Below, piece by piece: positions 41,519-50,048 of a stretch of 64,000 nt of DNA. Both the position numbers and the translations under genes were made by a program. This DNA comes from JAAZKV01 sp041659525 (GTDB taxonomy: Archaea > Iainarchaeota > Iainarchaeia > Iainarchaeales > JAAZKV01). The stretch covers positions 620,001 through 684,000 of the forward strand of contig JBAZYC010000001.1 in NCBI GenBank assembly GCA_041659525.1. Reading direction: 5' to 3'. The first letter of the stretch is position 1; every line of letters begins with the position of its first letter. The notes under the pieces were generated by a model. That model worked only from the letters and a program-made list of their open reading frames with translations. It did not search any database and had not been told where the DNA came from.

Positions 41519-42238
41519 ATGAAGAAATTGGTAGTACCTGGAGAATTAATTTCTCAAGAAAGAAAACGTCTTGGAAGCAACGTCTTTGTTTCTAACGGCA
41601 AAATATATTCCAAAGTACTTGGAATAACAGAATTAGGAGACGAAAAAGCAAGCGTAGTTCCGCTTGAGGGAAAATACATGCCTCAACAGGACGACGTAGT
41701 AATTGGTGTAGTGAATAGAGTAGTATTCGCAGGTTACGGAGTTAACCTAAACTCGTTCACAGAATCTTTTATACCAAAATCTGGTGTGAGAGAAGAACTA
41801 AAGAGCGGAGATTTAATTTCAGCAAAAATTAGTTACGTAAACGAATTAAGAGAAGCTGACCTTGATTTCCCAAGAAGAATGTTTGGCGGAGAAGTAATAG
41901 AAGTTACTCCTGTTAGAACACCAAGATTAATTGGAAAAAATGGTTCAATGCTTGAACTATTAAAACAAGGAACTGGATGCGATATTGTTATCGGAAAAAA
42001 CGGCAGAGTATGGGCAAAAAATGGTAACTTGGAAGTGTTGAGAAAAGTTGTTAATTTCATTAATGACAATTCCTACAAAAGCAACTTGACTAATTCAGTA
42101 GAAGCTTTTTTCAAAGCTGAAGGAATCCAAGTTAGTGTTCCAAAAAGAGAAGACAATGTTAATGCAAAACCAAAAATGGAAGAAAATGAGAACTTGGAAG
42201 AATCAGAAGTTCTTTCAGAAACAGAGAGTACAAATTAA
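41519..42238 (+). CDS. rrp4: Exosome RNA-binding cap subunit Rrp4
   Basis: 239 residues. N-terminal domain (LVVPGELISQERKRLGSN), S1 domain (GDLISAKISYVNELREADL) and KH domain (PRLIGKNGSMLELLKQGTGC). It feeds RNA into the Rrp41/Rrp42 ring. GGTGA lies four bases before ATG 41519. The C-terminal 35 residues are acidic and variable. Confidence 0.96.
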   Translation: MKKLVVPGELISQERKRLGSNVFVSNGKIYSKVLGITELGDEKASVVPLEGKYMPQQDDVVIGVVNRVVFAGYGVNLNSFTESFIPKSGVREELKSGDLISAKISYVNELREADLDFPRRMFGGEVIEVTPVRTPRLIGKNGSMLELLKQGTGCDIVIGKNGRVWAKNGNLEVLRKVVNFINDNSYKSNLTNSVEAFFKAEGIQVSVPKREDNVNAKPKMEENENLEESEVLSETESTN

Positions 42239-42264
42239 GGAGATAACGATTAAAGGTGAATTAC

Positions 42265-43161
42265 ATGAGTGGACGAGAACGAGACGATGCTCCTGATTAT
42301 AAGAAGGAGAAAAAAAGAGTAGACGGAAGAAAAATGGATGAGTTAAGACCATTAAGCATAAAGGTAGGCGTGCTACCAAATGCAGACGGCTCAGCTTATT
42401 TAGAATGGGGACAGAACAAAGTTTATGCAGCCGTGTTTGGACCAAGAGAAGCTTTACCAAAGCACACTCAAAATCCATACAAAGCGGTAGTAAAATTAAA
42501 TTACCGAATGGCAACTTTCTCAGTTCCAGAAAGAAAACAACCAAGACCAAATAGAAGAGATTCAGAAATCTCAAAAGTTTTAGGAGAAGCACTTGATAAA
42601 GCAATTTTTACTGAGCAATTCCCTAACACAGAAATTTCTATAATCGTTGAAGTTGTTGATTCAAACGCAGGTTCAAGAGTTGCTTGCTTAACTGCTGCTT
42701 CATGCGCTTTAGCTGATGCAGGAATCCCAATGAGAGACTTAGTTTCTGCTACGGGAGTAGGAAAAGCATTCAATGAATTAATCGTTGATTTGAATAAAGA
42801 AGAAGAAGATGCTTCTGACGCAGTAGATATTCCAATTGCAATACTACCTAATTCAGAAGAAATTGTTCTACTACAAATGGACGGACTTTTGACTAAAGAA
42901 GAGCTTGACAAAATAATGCCAATGGCAATGAAAGCTTGTAAGCAAGTATATGAAGTACAAAAGAAAGCTTTGCAAGAAAAATTCAAGTTAACTGAAGTAT
43001 CAGAAGCTAACGTTGAAGCAGAAGTTGCTGGAAAAGATTCTAAAGACTCTAAAGAGTCCAAGGACAAAGTTCCTGCAAAAGAGTCTAAAGACTCTAAAGA
43101 ATCTAAAGATTCTAAGAAAGATTCAAAGAAAGACGCAAAAGCTAAGAAGGTGAAAAAATGA
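42265..43161 (+). CDS. rrp41: Exosome catalytic subunit Rrp41 with a charged repeat tail
   Basis: 298 residues from ATG 42265, with GGTGA five bases upstream. RNase PH fold with phosphate-binding and catalytic residues in NYRMATFSVPERKQPRPNRRDSE (here seen as RMATFSVPER and RRDSEISKVL), and DASDAVDIPIA with the catalytic Asp. The usual length is near 245-250; here about 45 residues follow, made of repeated KDSKESK-like units. The stop overlaps the rrp42 ATG by four bases. Confidence 0.96.
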   Translation: MSGRERDDAPDYKKEKKRVDGRKMDELRPLSIKVGVLPNADGSAYLEWGQNKVYAAVFGPREALPKHTQNPYKAVVKLNYRMATFSVPERKQPRPNRRDSEISKVLGEALDKAIFTEQFPNTEISIIVEVVDSNAGSRVACLTAASCALADAGIPMRDLVSATGVGKAFNELIVDLNKEEEDASDAVDIPIAILPNSEEIVLLQMDGLLTKEELDKIMPMAMKACKQVYEVQKKALQEKFKLTEVSEANVEAEVAGKDSKDSKESKDKVPAKESKDSKESKDSKKDSKKDAKAKKVKK

Positions 43162-43958
43162 GAACTACAGTACTTGAATACGATGTTTCAAAAATAACTG
43201 AACTTGCAAGACAAGGAAAAAGACTTGATGGAAGAGCTCTTGATCAAATGAGAGATTTCACTATTGAGACTGATAGATACTTGAATGCAGAAGGATCAGC
43301 AAGAATACTTTTAGGTAACACTGAAGTAATCGCAGGAATAAAAATTGCTGTAGACAAACCTTATCCTGATAATCAAGACGAAGGAGCAATTTCTGTTGGA
43401 GCTGAACTATTACCATTAGCTCACTCTGAATACGAAGCTGGTCCCCCCTCAATGGATGAGATTGAAGTAGCTAGAGTTGTAGATAGAGGAATTAGAGAAA
43501 GTAAAGCAATCGATTTCACAAAGCTTTGTATAAAAGAAGGGGAATCTTGCTGGGTAGCTTTCATGGATTTCTACGCAATTAACTCTGATGGAAACTTGTT
43601 TGATGCTGGTTCAATTGCAGGACTTGCAGCTTTCATGAACGCAAAAATGCCTAAGCTTAATGATAAAAATAGAATAATTAAGCACGAGTATGAAGGAAAA
43701 ATAGAATTAAAGAGATTACCTCTTTTAACAACTTTTGTAAAAGTTGGTGGAAAGATAATGGTTGATCCAACATACTTAGAAGAGAAAGCAGCAGAGAGCA
43801 GATTTTCAGTTGCAACAACTGAAGATGGCTTTATGAGTGCAATGCAAAAAGGAATGGGTGGCTCATTTACTGCCGATGAAATAAATATGATGGTAGATAA
43901 AGCATTCATTATAGCAGCTGAAAATAGAAAAAAGTTGCTAAAAATGGTAAAAAGGTAA
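43158..43958 (+). CDS. rrp42: Exosome ring subunit Rrp42
   Basis: 266 residues, RNase PH fold without the catalytic aspartate. It forms the hexameric ring with Rrp41 and helps bind RNA. LARQGKRLDGRALDQMRDF, NTEVIAGIKIAV and LPLLTTFVKVGGKIMVDPT are typical. ATG overlaps the rrp41 stop (ATGA), so the two are translationally coupled, matching their 1:1 stoichiometry. Confidence 0.96.
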   Translation: MRTTVLEYDVSKITELARQGKRLDGRALDQMRDFTIETDRYLNAEGSARILLGNTEVIAGIKIAVDKPYPDNQDEGAISVGAELLPLAHSEYEAGPPSMDEIEVARVVDRGIRESKAIDFTKLCIKEGESCWVAFMDFYAINSDGNLFDAGSIAGLAAFMNAKMPKLNDKNRIIKHEYEGKIELKRLPLLTTFVKVGGKIMVDPTYLEEKAAESRFSVATTEDGFMSAMQKGMGGSFTADEINMMVDKAFIIAAENRKKLLKMVKR

Positions 43959-43977
43959 ATAAAGTTGTTTAGCTTTG

Positions 43978-44015
43978 AGGCTGGGTCAAAAAAAGGCCCT
44001 AGCCTTGAAGTTTTT
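43978..44015 (+). terminator. Hairpin between rrp42 and L37Ae
   Basis: AGGCTGGG pairs with CCCTAGCCT over eight base pairs (one G-U) around an A-rich loop, followed by TTGAAGTTTTT. A TTTTTAAAG box next to it may start L37Ae transcription. Confidence 0.5.
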
Positions 44016-44055
44016 AAAGCTTTGTAATTGATAAATTTGTATTGGTGAGCTAAAT

Positions 44056-44499
44056 ATGGGGAATACTAAAAAAGTTGGAACAGCTGGAAGATTCAGTTCT
44101 AGATACGGTGTTGGAGTAAGAAAAAGAGTTGTAGCCGTTGAAAATAAAATGGAGAGACACATTACTTGTCCTTTCTGCGGATTTGCTCAAGCAAAGAGAA
44201 TCGCTCCTGGATTATATTTATGTAAAAAATGCGAAGCTAAATTTACTGGCGGAGCATACGAACCAAAGACTTTGGTTGGAAAAACAATTAGCAAAATGGT
44301 TTCACAAAAACAATTTGCTGCTAGTGCACAAGTGTTAGAAACTGTAAAAGAATCTTCTTTCTCTGATATTGAAAAAGAAGTTGAAAGAGCTTTGAATAAT
44401 GATAATAAAACAGCTGACTCACCAAGAGAAAACAACGAAAAGAAATCTAAGAAAAAAAGAGAAGCTGTTGTTGAATCAGAAACTAACGAAGAGAACTAA
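44056..44499 (+). CDS. rpl37ae: Large-subunit ribosomal protein L37Ae with C-terminal extension
   Basis: 147 residues, where 70-95 are usual. The core GTAGRFSSRYGVGVRKRV and the zinc ribbon CPFC...CKKC are complete within the first 75. The remaining 60 are charged and Asn/Glu/Lys-rich with no recognised fold. GGTGA lies seven bases upstream of the ATG. The Rpo12 gene follows after 13 bases. Confidence 0.94.
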   Translation: MGNTKKVGTAGRFSSRYGVGVRKRVVAVENKMERHITCPFCGFAQAKRIAPGLYLCKKCEAKFTGGAYEPKTLVGKTISKMVSQKQFAASAQVLETVKESSFSDIEKEVERALNNDNKTADSPRENNEKKSKKKREAVVESETNEEN

Positions 44500-44512
44500 A
44501 GGGTGAAATAAA

Positions 44513-44647
44513 ATGGCTTACAAATGTGCTAAATGCGGAACAGAAGTAACAAATGTTTCTGAAGGACTTGTTAGATGTCCATCATGCGGACACAGAATAT
44601 TATACAAAACAAGAGAACCAATTTCAAAAACAATTAGAACTGATTAA
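44513..44647 (+). CDS. rpo12: RNA polymerase subunit Rpo12 (RpoP)
   Basis: Short gene of 44 codons read directly from the sequence: MAYKCAKCGTEVTNV, then RCPSCGHRILYK. The two CxxC pairs form the zinc ribbon of the archaeal subunit P, homologous to Rpb12. GGTGA lies eight bases before the ATG (gggtgaaataaaATG). It sits in its usual place after L37Ae and before Pcc1. Confidence 0.95.
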   Translation: MAYKCAKCGTEVTNVSEGLVRCPSCGHRILYKTREPISKTIRTD

Positions 44648-44656
44648 ATTAAACCT

Positions 44657-44699
44657 AAAGCAGGAAAGGAAATCTTTAGTTCCTGCTTTTTTATTTTTA
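44657..44699 (+). terminator. Hairpin between rpo12 and pcc1
   Basis: AAAGCAGGAA and TTCCTGCTTT form a perfect 10-bp stem with a 13-base loop, then TTTTTATTTTT. The pcc1 ATG follows immediately, so it may reduce rather than stop transcription into pcc1 and prefoldin. Confidence 0.7.
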
Positions 44700-44935
44700 T
44701 GTTTTCACTTGTTGTAAAACTAGCATTTGATTCAAAAGAAAGTGCAAAGCGTTTCTTTAAATCAATAGAGCCAGAACTTTGTGAAGATTTTTTGAGAAGT
44801 AAATTAACTATTTCTCAAAAAGAAAGTTCATTAGAAATTAAGGTTAGCGCTCAAGACAAAACAGCTTTAAGGGCTTCGCTTAACTCAATATTAAAGCCAA
44901 TAGTGTTATTTGAACAATTGGAAAAGATGAATTAG
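44699..44935 (+). CDS. pcc1: KEOPS complex subunit Pcc1
   Basis: 78 residues. Small dimerising subunit of the KEOPS complex for tRNA t6A37 synthesis. The pattern DSKESAKRFFKSIEPEL, then a strand region, then LRASLNSILKPIVLFEQL agrees with the family, and the place between rpo12 and prefoldin is conserved in archaea. Other KEOPS genes are not in the window. Confidence 0.82.
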   Translation: MFSLVVKLAFDSKESAKRFFKSIEPELCEDFLRSKLTISQKESSLEIKVSAQDKTALRASLNSILKPIVLFEQLEKMN

Positions 44936-44983
44936 TAATTTTTAATATGTAAGGATTTATTTTTATTTTTTGGAGGAATTTTG

Positions 44984-45364
44984 ATGGATGAAGGAGAACA
45001 AAGAGCAATGATTCTCGAATTTGAGAAGAATAGACAAATGTTGATGGGTATAACTCAACAAAAACAACAAATAACAATGCAACTTGAAATGATGACTGCT
45101 TCTCTTGAAGAACTTGCTAAAACTAAAGAGAAAACTGTTTACAAAGTAGTTGGAAACGTTTTGTTCCAAAAAGATGCTAAAGAAATGGAAAAAGAATTAA
45201 AAGAAAAGAAAGATGTTTATGAATTAAGACTAAAAACTGTTGAAAAACAAGAAGACACTTTAGTAAAGAAACTTAATTCAATCAGAGCAAAAATCGAGGG
45301 CACAGAAAAAGATAGTGTTCCTGCAAACGAAAAAGAAGAAAAATCTGATAAGAAAAGAAAGTAA
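44984..45364 (+). CDS. pfdB: Prefoldin subunit beta
   Basis: 126 residues from ATG 44984, with GGAGG seven bases upstream, one of few classical Shine-Dalgarno sites here. Two coiled-coil helices flank a short hairpin with VYKVVGNVLFQKDAKEM, characteristic of beta prefoldin, the jellyfish-shaped chaperone that delivers unfolded proteins. The C-terminus is charged (EKEEKSDKKRK). Confidence 0.95.
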   Translation: MDEGEQRAMILEFEKNRQMLMGITQQKQQITMQLEMMTASLEELAKTKEKTVYKVVGNVLFQKDAKEMEKELKEKKDVYELRLKTVEKQEDTLVKKLNSIRAKIEGTEKDSVPANEKEEKSDKKRK

Positions 45365-45378
45365 ATTAATTCTATTGT

Positions 45379-45420
45379 AAAATACTTGCGTTTTGATAAG
45401 CGCGAGTATTTTTTAATTTT
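45379..45420 (+). terminator. Strong terminator closing the superoperon
   Basis: AAAATACTTGCG pairs with CGCGAGTATTTT over 12 bp (one G-U), loop TTTTGATAAG, followed by TTTTAATTTTATT. Confidence 0.85.
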
Positions 45421-45430
45421 ATTAGGGAGT

Positions 45431-45440
45431 ATTAATATAC
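45431..45440 (+). promoter_or_regulatory. TATA-like box of the glycosyltransferase gene
   Basis: ATTAATATAC lies 21-30 bases before ATG 45461, consistent with a leaderless transcript starting after the superoperon terminator. Confidence 0.45.
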
Positions 45441-45460
45441 TCAAAAAGGTTGTCTCTTAT

Positions 45461-46708
45461 ATGATTAACAATAAACTTACTAAATATTTGTCTGTGCCTT
45501 CTATTGTTCAAACTGGGCAGAAAATTTCAAGTAGTTGTTTAAATTTTGTTGACATCCTAAGCAAACCTAAACTAAAAGTTGCTTTAATTACTTATTATTT
45601 TGAAAAACCTTCTCATAATGGGACTGCGATACATGTTCAAAATTTAGCAAAATATCTTTCAGAGCATGATTGTGAAGTTCATGTTTTTTGTACAGGGAAA
45701 GAAGATTTTATTTATAAAGATGGAAAAGTCATTGTTCACACAATCGGAAAAGTATTTTCTTCACTAAATATGAATGTGCCCAAAACTAGATTAGAATATG
45801 ACCTTTTTGAATCAGAAGTAGTTAAATCAATAATAAGAGAAAATACTAAAAAACAATTTGATATTATACACACACATGGTGAACTTGTAAAAGCTGCTTT
45901 TATATTAAAAAAAGTTTATGGTATAAAATGGATTCACACTTTTCATGCAATAGAAAAATTAAGAGTTGAACAGTTAAGCGTAGAAGAAAAAGAATTTGGG
46001 GATTTAATATCTTGGATTGAAAGTACTACTAATTATTGCGATGGAGCAATTTTTGTATCTAAAGATTTGCTAAAAGAAGGAGTAAAATATTATAAGTTGA
46101 AATCTATGCGGGTTATTCCTAACGGAGTTGATTTAAGTTTATTTAATTATACTCCTTTGCGTAAAAAAAATGTTTTGTTTATTGGGAGGTTTAGTAAAGA
46201 CAAAGGTATTCACTATATGCCTAAACTAATTGAAATTGTAATGTCTGTTCCAAATGCAACTTTTACTATTTGTGCACCATATGAAACACCAACTCCTGAG
46301 TTAAAAGCAATAGAAAAAAGAATTCATGATCAAAAAAAAGTGTTTGGTGATCGCTTAATTTTAATTTTGCAAGCCCAAAGACAAGATGTTATAAGAGATT
46401 TGTACAAAGAGTGTCAAGTATATATTCAGCCTTCTAAGTATGAATCTTTTGGATTATGCATTGTTGAAGCAATGGCTACTGGTCGGCCCGTAGTCGCATT
46501 TCATGTTGGAGGAATTCCTGAAGTAATTGGTGGTGCTGGTTTTACTGTGGAAAATATAAATGCTTTTGTGAACAAAATTAAAGAGTTATTAAAAGATGAA
46601 TCAACTTGTGTTAGTATCGGAAAACAAGCAAGTATTAGGGCAAAAAGTTTTGATTGGGATTTAATAACTCAACAAACAATTAAATATTATAAAGAGGTTA
46701 TGAAATGA
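45461..46708 (+). CDS. GT4-family glycosyltransferase
   Basis: 415 residues from ATG 45461; the longer frame would start inside the preceding terminator. GT-B fold: N-terminal half with YYFEKPSHNGTAIHVQNLAKYL and HTHGELVKAAF, C-terminal half with LFIGRFSKDKGIHYMPKLIE and the sugar-nucleotide motif PSKYESFGLCIVEAMATGRPVV (here the E-x7-E pattern). Such enzymes add sugars to lipids or proteins. The stop overlaps the next gene by ATGA, so they are coupled. Confidence 0.9.
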   Translation: MINNKLTKYLSVPSIVQTGQKISSSCLNFVDILSKPKLKVALITYYFEKPSHNGTAIHVQNLAKYLSEHDCEVHVFCTGKEDFIYKDGKVIVHTIGKVFSSLNMNVPKTRLEYDLFESEVVKSIIRENTKKQFDIIHTHGELVKAAFILKKVYGIKWIHTFHAIEKLRVEQLSVEEKEFGDLISWIESTTNYCDGAIFVSKDLLKEGVKYYKLKSMRVIPNGVDLSLFNYTPLRKKNVLFIGRFSKDKGIHYMPKLIEIVMSVPNATFTICAPYETPTPELKAIEKRIHDQKKVFGDRLILILQAQRQDVIRDLYKECQVYIQPSKYESFGLCIVEAMATGRPVVAFHVGGIPEVIGGAGFTVENINAFVNKIKELLKDESTCVSIGKQASIRAKSFDWDLITQQTIKYYKEVMK

Positions 46709-47316
46709 TTGAAAATTTAATTGAAAGTATTTTTTATCCGTTTCTGTTAATTATTATAGGCTTTTTTGTTGCCTCTTTGTTTTTAATATTTTTTAATCAT
46801 GTTTCCATAAAACTTATAAAACTCTTTCAGTTGTATCCTGAATCAAAAGGAATTTTAGTAACTTCATTCAGATTTATTTCTTGGTTTATTAGTGCTGCGA
46901 TTTTTTTGTTATTTTTAAGACTGGCTTTAAAAATATGGGGGCTTGATTTTACATTGAGTATTATTGAGGCCGTAATAGTTGCTTCGCCAAAGTACATTAT
47001 CGCTATTCTTGTTATTCTTTGTGGTTTTTATGTGTCTAGAATAATACACGAAAAATCAAAGGATTACGATTTTGAATATAGGAATCGGATTTTGGTGGTT
47101 ATAGACTTTATAATTCACATGACTTTTGTATTTACTGCATTGTATGTTATTGGAGTGAATATAACTTTCTTTTTAGAATTTTACAAAGCGGTTTTGCTTG
47201 TAGTGGGTGCGATTTTGGTTTTGGTTATAAGTATGACAATAGGGATTCCTTTAGGGATTAATGTATATGAAAGAATGAAAGTTGAGAAAAAAACAAAATT
47301 AAAGAAAAGAAAATAA
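46705..47316 (+). CDS. Membrane protein, conserved-TM-helix type
   Basis: 203 residues with five hydrophobic segments at about 8-30, 52-72, 85-108, 128-150 and 158-180, then a basic tail (KKTKLKKRK). The arrangement resembles the membrane part of small mechanosensitive-channel-like proteins but the MscS beta domain is missing. It overlaps the glycosyltransferase gene by four bases, so a shared role in the cell envelope is possible. Confidence 0.65.
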   Translation: MIENLIESIFYPFLLIIIGFFVASLFLIFFNHVSIKLIKLFQLYPESKGILVTSFRFISWFISAAIFLLFLRLALKIWGLDFTLSIIEAVIVASPKYIIAILVILCGFYVSRIIHEKSKDYDFEYRNRILVVIDFIIHMTFVFTALYVIGVNITFFLEFYKAVLLVVGAILVLVISMTIGIPLGINVYERMKVEKKTKLKKRK

Positions 47317-47403
47317 TCGCTGTGTTTGAGCTTGTTTTTATAAGCCTCTTATTTATTTTAGCAATCTATAATAACTACTTTAGGTCTAGTATTCATAGTG
47401 TTT

Positions 47404-48441
47404 ATGTCTAAACTTACTCCTCAAAAGTTAATCAAGTTGTGCAAGAAGAAGAGTGTTCTTTTGTTGTGTCATGATAATGCTGACCTTGATTCTTTTTGTT
47501 CTGCAGCAATTATTCAAAGATTTCTAAAAAAGAAGGGAATTAGTTCTTCAATTGGGGTTCCCAGTCATATTAATGATCAGGCTCAGAATTTTGCTTTTGG
47601 TGAGAGAGTTTCTTTTACAATTAACCCTAATTTAAAAGAATTTGAACTTGTTTTGCTTTTTGATTTAAATGATTTTAATCAACTTGGAAAATTAAAAAAG
47701 GAGTTTGAAACTCTTCTTAATTGCAAATGCATTAAAGTAATTGTTTTTGATCATCATGTTCCGCATGAAAAGAGTATTGTAAATAAATCAAATTCTGTAA
47801 TTGATTCGACTTGTGTTTCGACCACTCAAGTTACTTACAATTTCCTGGTTGGGCAAAACAAGGTTTTGCAACCCCCAAAAAAGAAACGCTTTTTCTTGGA
47901 CACTCTGGACAATAAGATGAATTTTTGGAATTGTATTGGTATATTAGAAGACACTGGTCACTTTACAGTAGGGAATACTAACGCTTTCACCTCTTTTTCA
48001 AATTCTTTAAAGAATTCAAAGAAAAGTTATTCTGATGTATTAAATTATTCAAGGCATGTTATCCCTGATGGAGAGAGAATTGCTTTCTTAAAAGCTGCAA
48101 AAAGAGCACAAATAATAAAAATTGGTGAAGCAATTGTTGTAACTAGTGAACTTTCTTTTTACCAGAGTGCTGCGGCAACAAAACTTCTTAGTTTTGGAGC
48201 AGATATTGCGCTTGTTTGCGGTAAAGAAAAAACTGGGTTAACCACTCTTTCTGTAAGAGCAGAGAGTGGGTTTTGTAATAAACACAAATTTAATTTAGTA
48301 AAAGATTTGCTAACTTCCCTTCAAAAACAATTTAGTGGTGAAATGGGTGGGCACTCAGGTGCTGCTCAATGGAAAGGAAAAGTTCTACCCACTCAAATTT
48401 TGAGTGAATGTATCTCTATTCTTAGAAAAAAGTTAATTTGA
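47404..48441 (+). CDS. DHH-family phosphoesterase
   Basis: 345 residues from ATG 47404. Motifs HDNADLDSFCSA (I), LFDLNDF (II), FDHHVPHE (III, the DHH) and a C-terminal DHHA1 domain with GGHSGAAQW. These Mn2+-dependent enzymes cleave oligonucleotides, pAp or cyclic dinucleotides. No partner domain (RecJ OB or CBS) is visible, and the substrate is open. Confidence 0.87.
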   Translation: MSKLTPQKLIKLCKKKSVLLLCHDNADLDSFCSAAIIQRFLKKKGISSSIGVPSHINDQAQNFAFGERVSFTINPNLKEFELVLLFDLNDFNQLGKLKKEFETLLNCKCIKVIVFDHHVPHEKSIVNKSNSVIDSTCVSTTQVTYNFLVGQNKVLQPPKKKRFFLDTLDNKMNFWNCIGILEDTGHFTVGNTNAFTSFSNSLKNSKKSYSDVLNYSRHVIPDGERIAFLKAAKRAQIIKIGEAIVVTSELSFYQSAAATKLLSFGADIALVCGKEKTGLTTLSVRAESGFCNKHKFNLVKDLLTSLQKQFSGEMGGHSGAAQWKGKVLPTQILSECISILRKKLI

Positions 48442-48466
48442 ATAAGAAAGATTTTTTTTAATTAAT

Positions 48467-48874
48467 TTACTTCAAATAAACTACGTTTGCGCCTTTCTTT
48501 ATTTTGCCTCTGTCAGCGTATTTTAGTAAATAGTGTACAGTTGATTTTGGAATATTAGTTATTTTCTCGATTTCTCTTACTGTTTGGAAATCTTTTCTTA
48601 GTTCAATTATTTGAAGCATTTTATCCATTGGGATGTCAATTGCTCTTCCTCTTCTTTTTTCAATTGCAAGTGAGATTCCTTTTTCTTTTAATTTCTTTTG
48701 TGTTTTTGTTGGCAATCTTTTTAGGCAGGAGGAGGAAAGAGTAATTGTTCTAATAGGGCATCTTGAAACTAGGTTTAGTAATTTTTCTTTTTTTATTGGT
48801 CTTACTAAGTGTATTTCTGCAGTGTCGCGGGGAATTTTTTCAATGTCAGTTTCTTCTGTTATAGAGTATTTCAT
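48467..48874 (-). CDS. DUF1699-like protein with C-terminal HTH
   Basis: 135 residues. The N-terminal 60 (AEIHLVRPIKKEKLLNLVSRCP and TITLSSSCLKRL) agree with DUF1699, and the C-terminal part (VREIEKITNIPKSTVHYLLKYADRG) is a clear helix-turn-helix. Likely a transcription regulator of unknown target. It begins three bases after the PHP gene ends, so they form an operon. Confidence 0.72.
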   Translation of the reverse strand: MKYSITEETDIEKIPRDTAEIHLVRPIKKEKLLNLVSRCPIRTITLSSSCLKRLPTKTQKKLKEKGISLAIEKRRGRAIDIPMDKMLQIIELRKDFQTVREIEKITNIPKSTVHYLLKYADRGKIKKGANVVYLK

Positions 48875-48877
48875 TTT

Positions 48878-49936
48878 TTATAACCCCATCTTTTTCTTCA
48901 AGTTTTTTATTCTTTTTTTGAGTTCTAATTTTGGCATTTTTGTCTTGATTTGTCCAAGATTTGCCTCTTTAGATATTCTTTTTATTGTTTTTATTCTTTT
49001 GCTTAAGTGTATTTTCTTAGAAATTTTGCCAGTAATTGCACTTTTTCTTGTTCCTGCGCTTTTTTTAGTTAAATAAGCAAGTCCTTCAATTAGTTCTTTT
49101 CTTCCAATTATATCAACTGGATTCTTTGAATAAATATTTGGGCCCTTCCAAAGAGTTTCTTTTTTTCTAATCATATTCAAAAAGTCTTTTTCGTTCTTTG
49201 GTTTTCTTTTTAATTCAATTATTGAGCTTCCAATTGAACGCGGATAGTGAGCATCGCTTCCCACTGTAACAAAAGAAGCGTTATTTGAAAAAATCATTCC
49301 TTTTTTTACTCTGTTTAGTGTATCTTCTGCTAGTTTTTCAATTTTTTCTTTAGTAGGTTTAGTAGTTTTGCTTAATCTTAGTGCACTAGTTGCTTTATTT
49401 TTTTCAACAAAACTTAAGGCTCCATAGAATTTCTTTGCCCAGTTTCTTCCAAACAATAATTCGTTTGCGCTAGCAAGCATTCCATTGTAATATTCAATTC
49501 CTATTTTATATTTTTTTAATAATTGCTTTGTTTTAACTTCTCCAATTACTTCGCAAGTAGAATCTGTTTTGTATCCAAATGGATGAGCAAAGCTTGCTAG
49601 TAAATGGTTTTCATTAACAGCTTTTAGTGCTTTTTCAATATCAACATTCATTTTTTGAAGCAAAGGGATATCATAAACGCTTTCGTCCCATCCATAGATT
49701 AGTAAATCTCCTGCACTTGTTTTTGCTTCAAAACCCGGTATTAGCATTATTCCTTTTGGTTGAGTTTCTTTTAGTCTCAAATAGGCTTCTTTTGGTTTGT
49801 AATTAGAGTGTTCAGTTATTGCTACTATTGTTAATTTTTTCTCTTTAACTGCTTTCCACCAATCACTTGTTTTGAGCTTTTTTTCGATTAAGTGGGTGTG
49901 CATATCCACAATGACAGGGTTCTTTTTTCTTTGCAT
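48878..49936 (-). CDS. PHP-domain metal-dependent phosphoesterase
   Basis: 352 residues. PHP motifs: VDMHTHLIE (I), ITEHSNY (II), GFEAKT (III), FAHPFGY and VGSDAHYPRSIG (IV). The family includes histidinol phosphatase, polymerase proofreading domains and nucleotide phosphatases. The last 80 residues are a Lys-rich basic extension (KKIHLSKRIKTIKRISKEAN region), suggesting nucleic-acid contact. Upstream of the DUF1699 gene. Confidence 0.85.
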   Translation of the reverse strand: MQRKKNPVIVDMHTHLIEKKLKTSDWWKAVKEKKLTIVAITEHSNYKPKEAYLRLKETQPKGIMLIPGFEAKTSAGDLLIYGWDESVYDIPLLQKMNVDIEKALKAVNENHLLASFAHPFGYKTDSTCEVIGEVKTKQLLKKYKIGIEYYNGMLASANELLFGRNWAKKFYGALSFVEKNKATSALRLSKTTKPTKEKIEKLAEDTLNRVKKGMIFSNNASFVTVGSDAHYPRSIGSSIIELKRKPKNEKDFLNMIRKKETLWKGPNIYSKNPVDIIGRKELIEGLAYLTKKSAGTRKSAITGKISKKIHLSKRIKTIKRISKEANLGQIKTKMPKLELKKRIKNLKKKMGL

Positions 49937-50048
49937 GTATATTTTTGCGTCAAACTACTTTAAATATTCTCTTTTCTTGGACATTGGCAAGGTCAAAAAA
50001 CCTATTTTAATAATGTTTTGGCTCAAGAATTAATTATAGGTGACTTGT

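Noticed and set aside
42501..43067. 188-codon minus-strand open frame
   Set aside because: Antisense to rrp41, including its repeat tail; no ribosome site and no recognisable motif.
45386..45460. 25-residue N-terminal extension of the glycosyltransferase
   Set aside because: It would begin inside the strong terminator of the superoperon and cross the TATA-like box.
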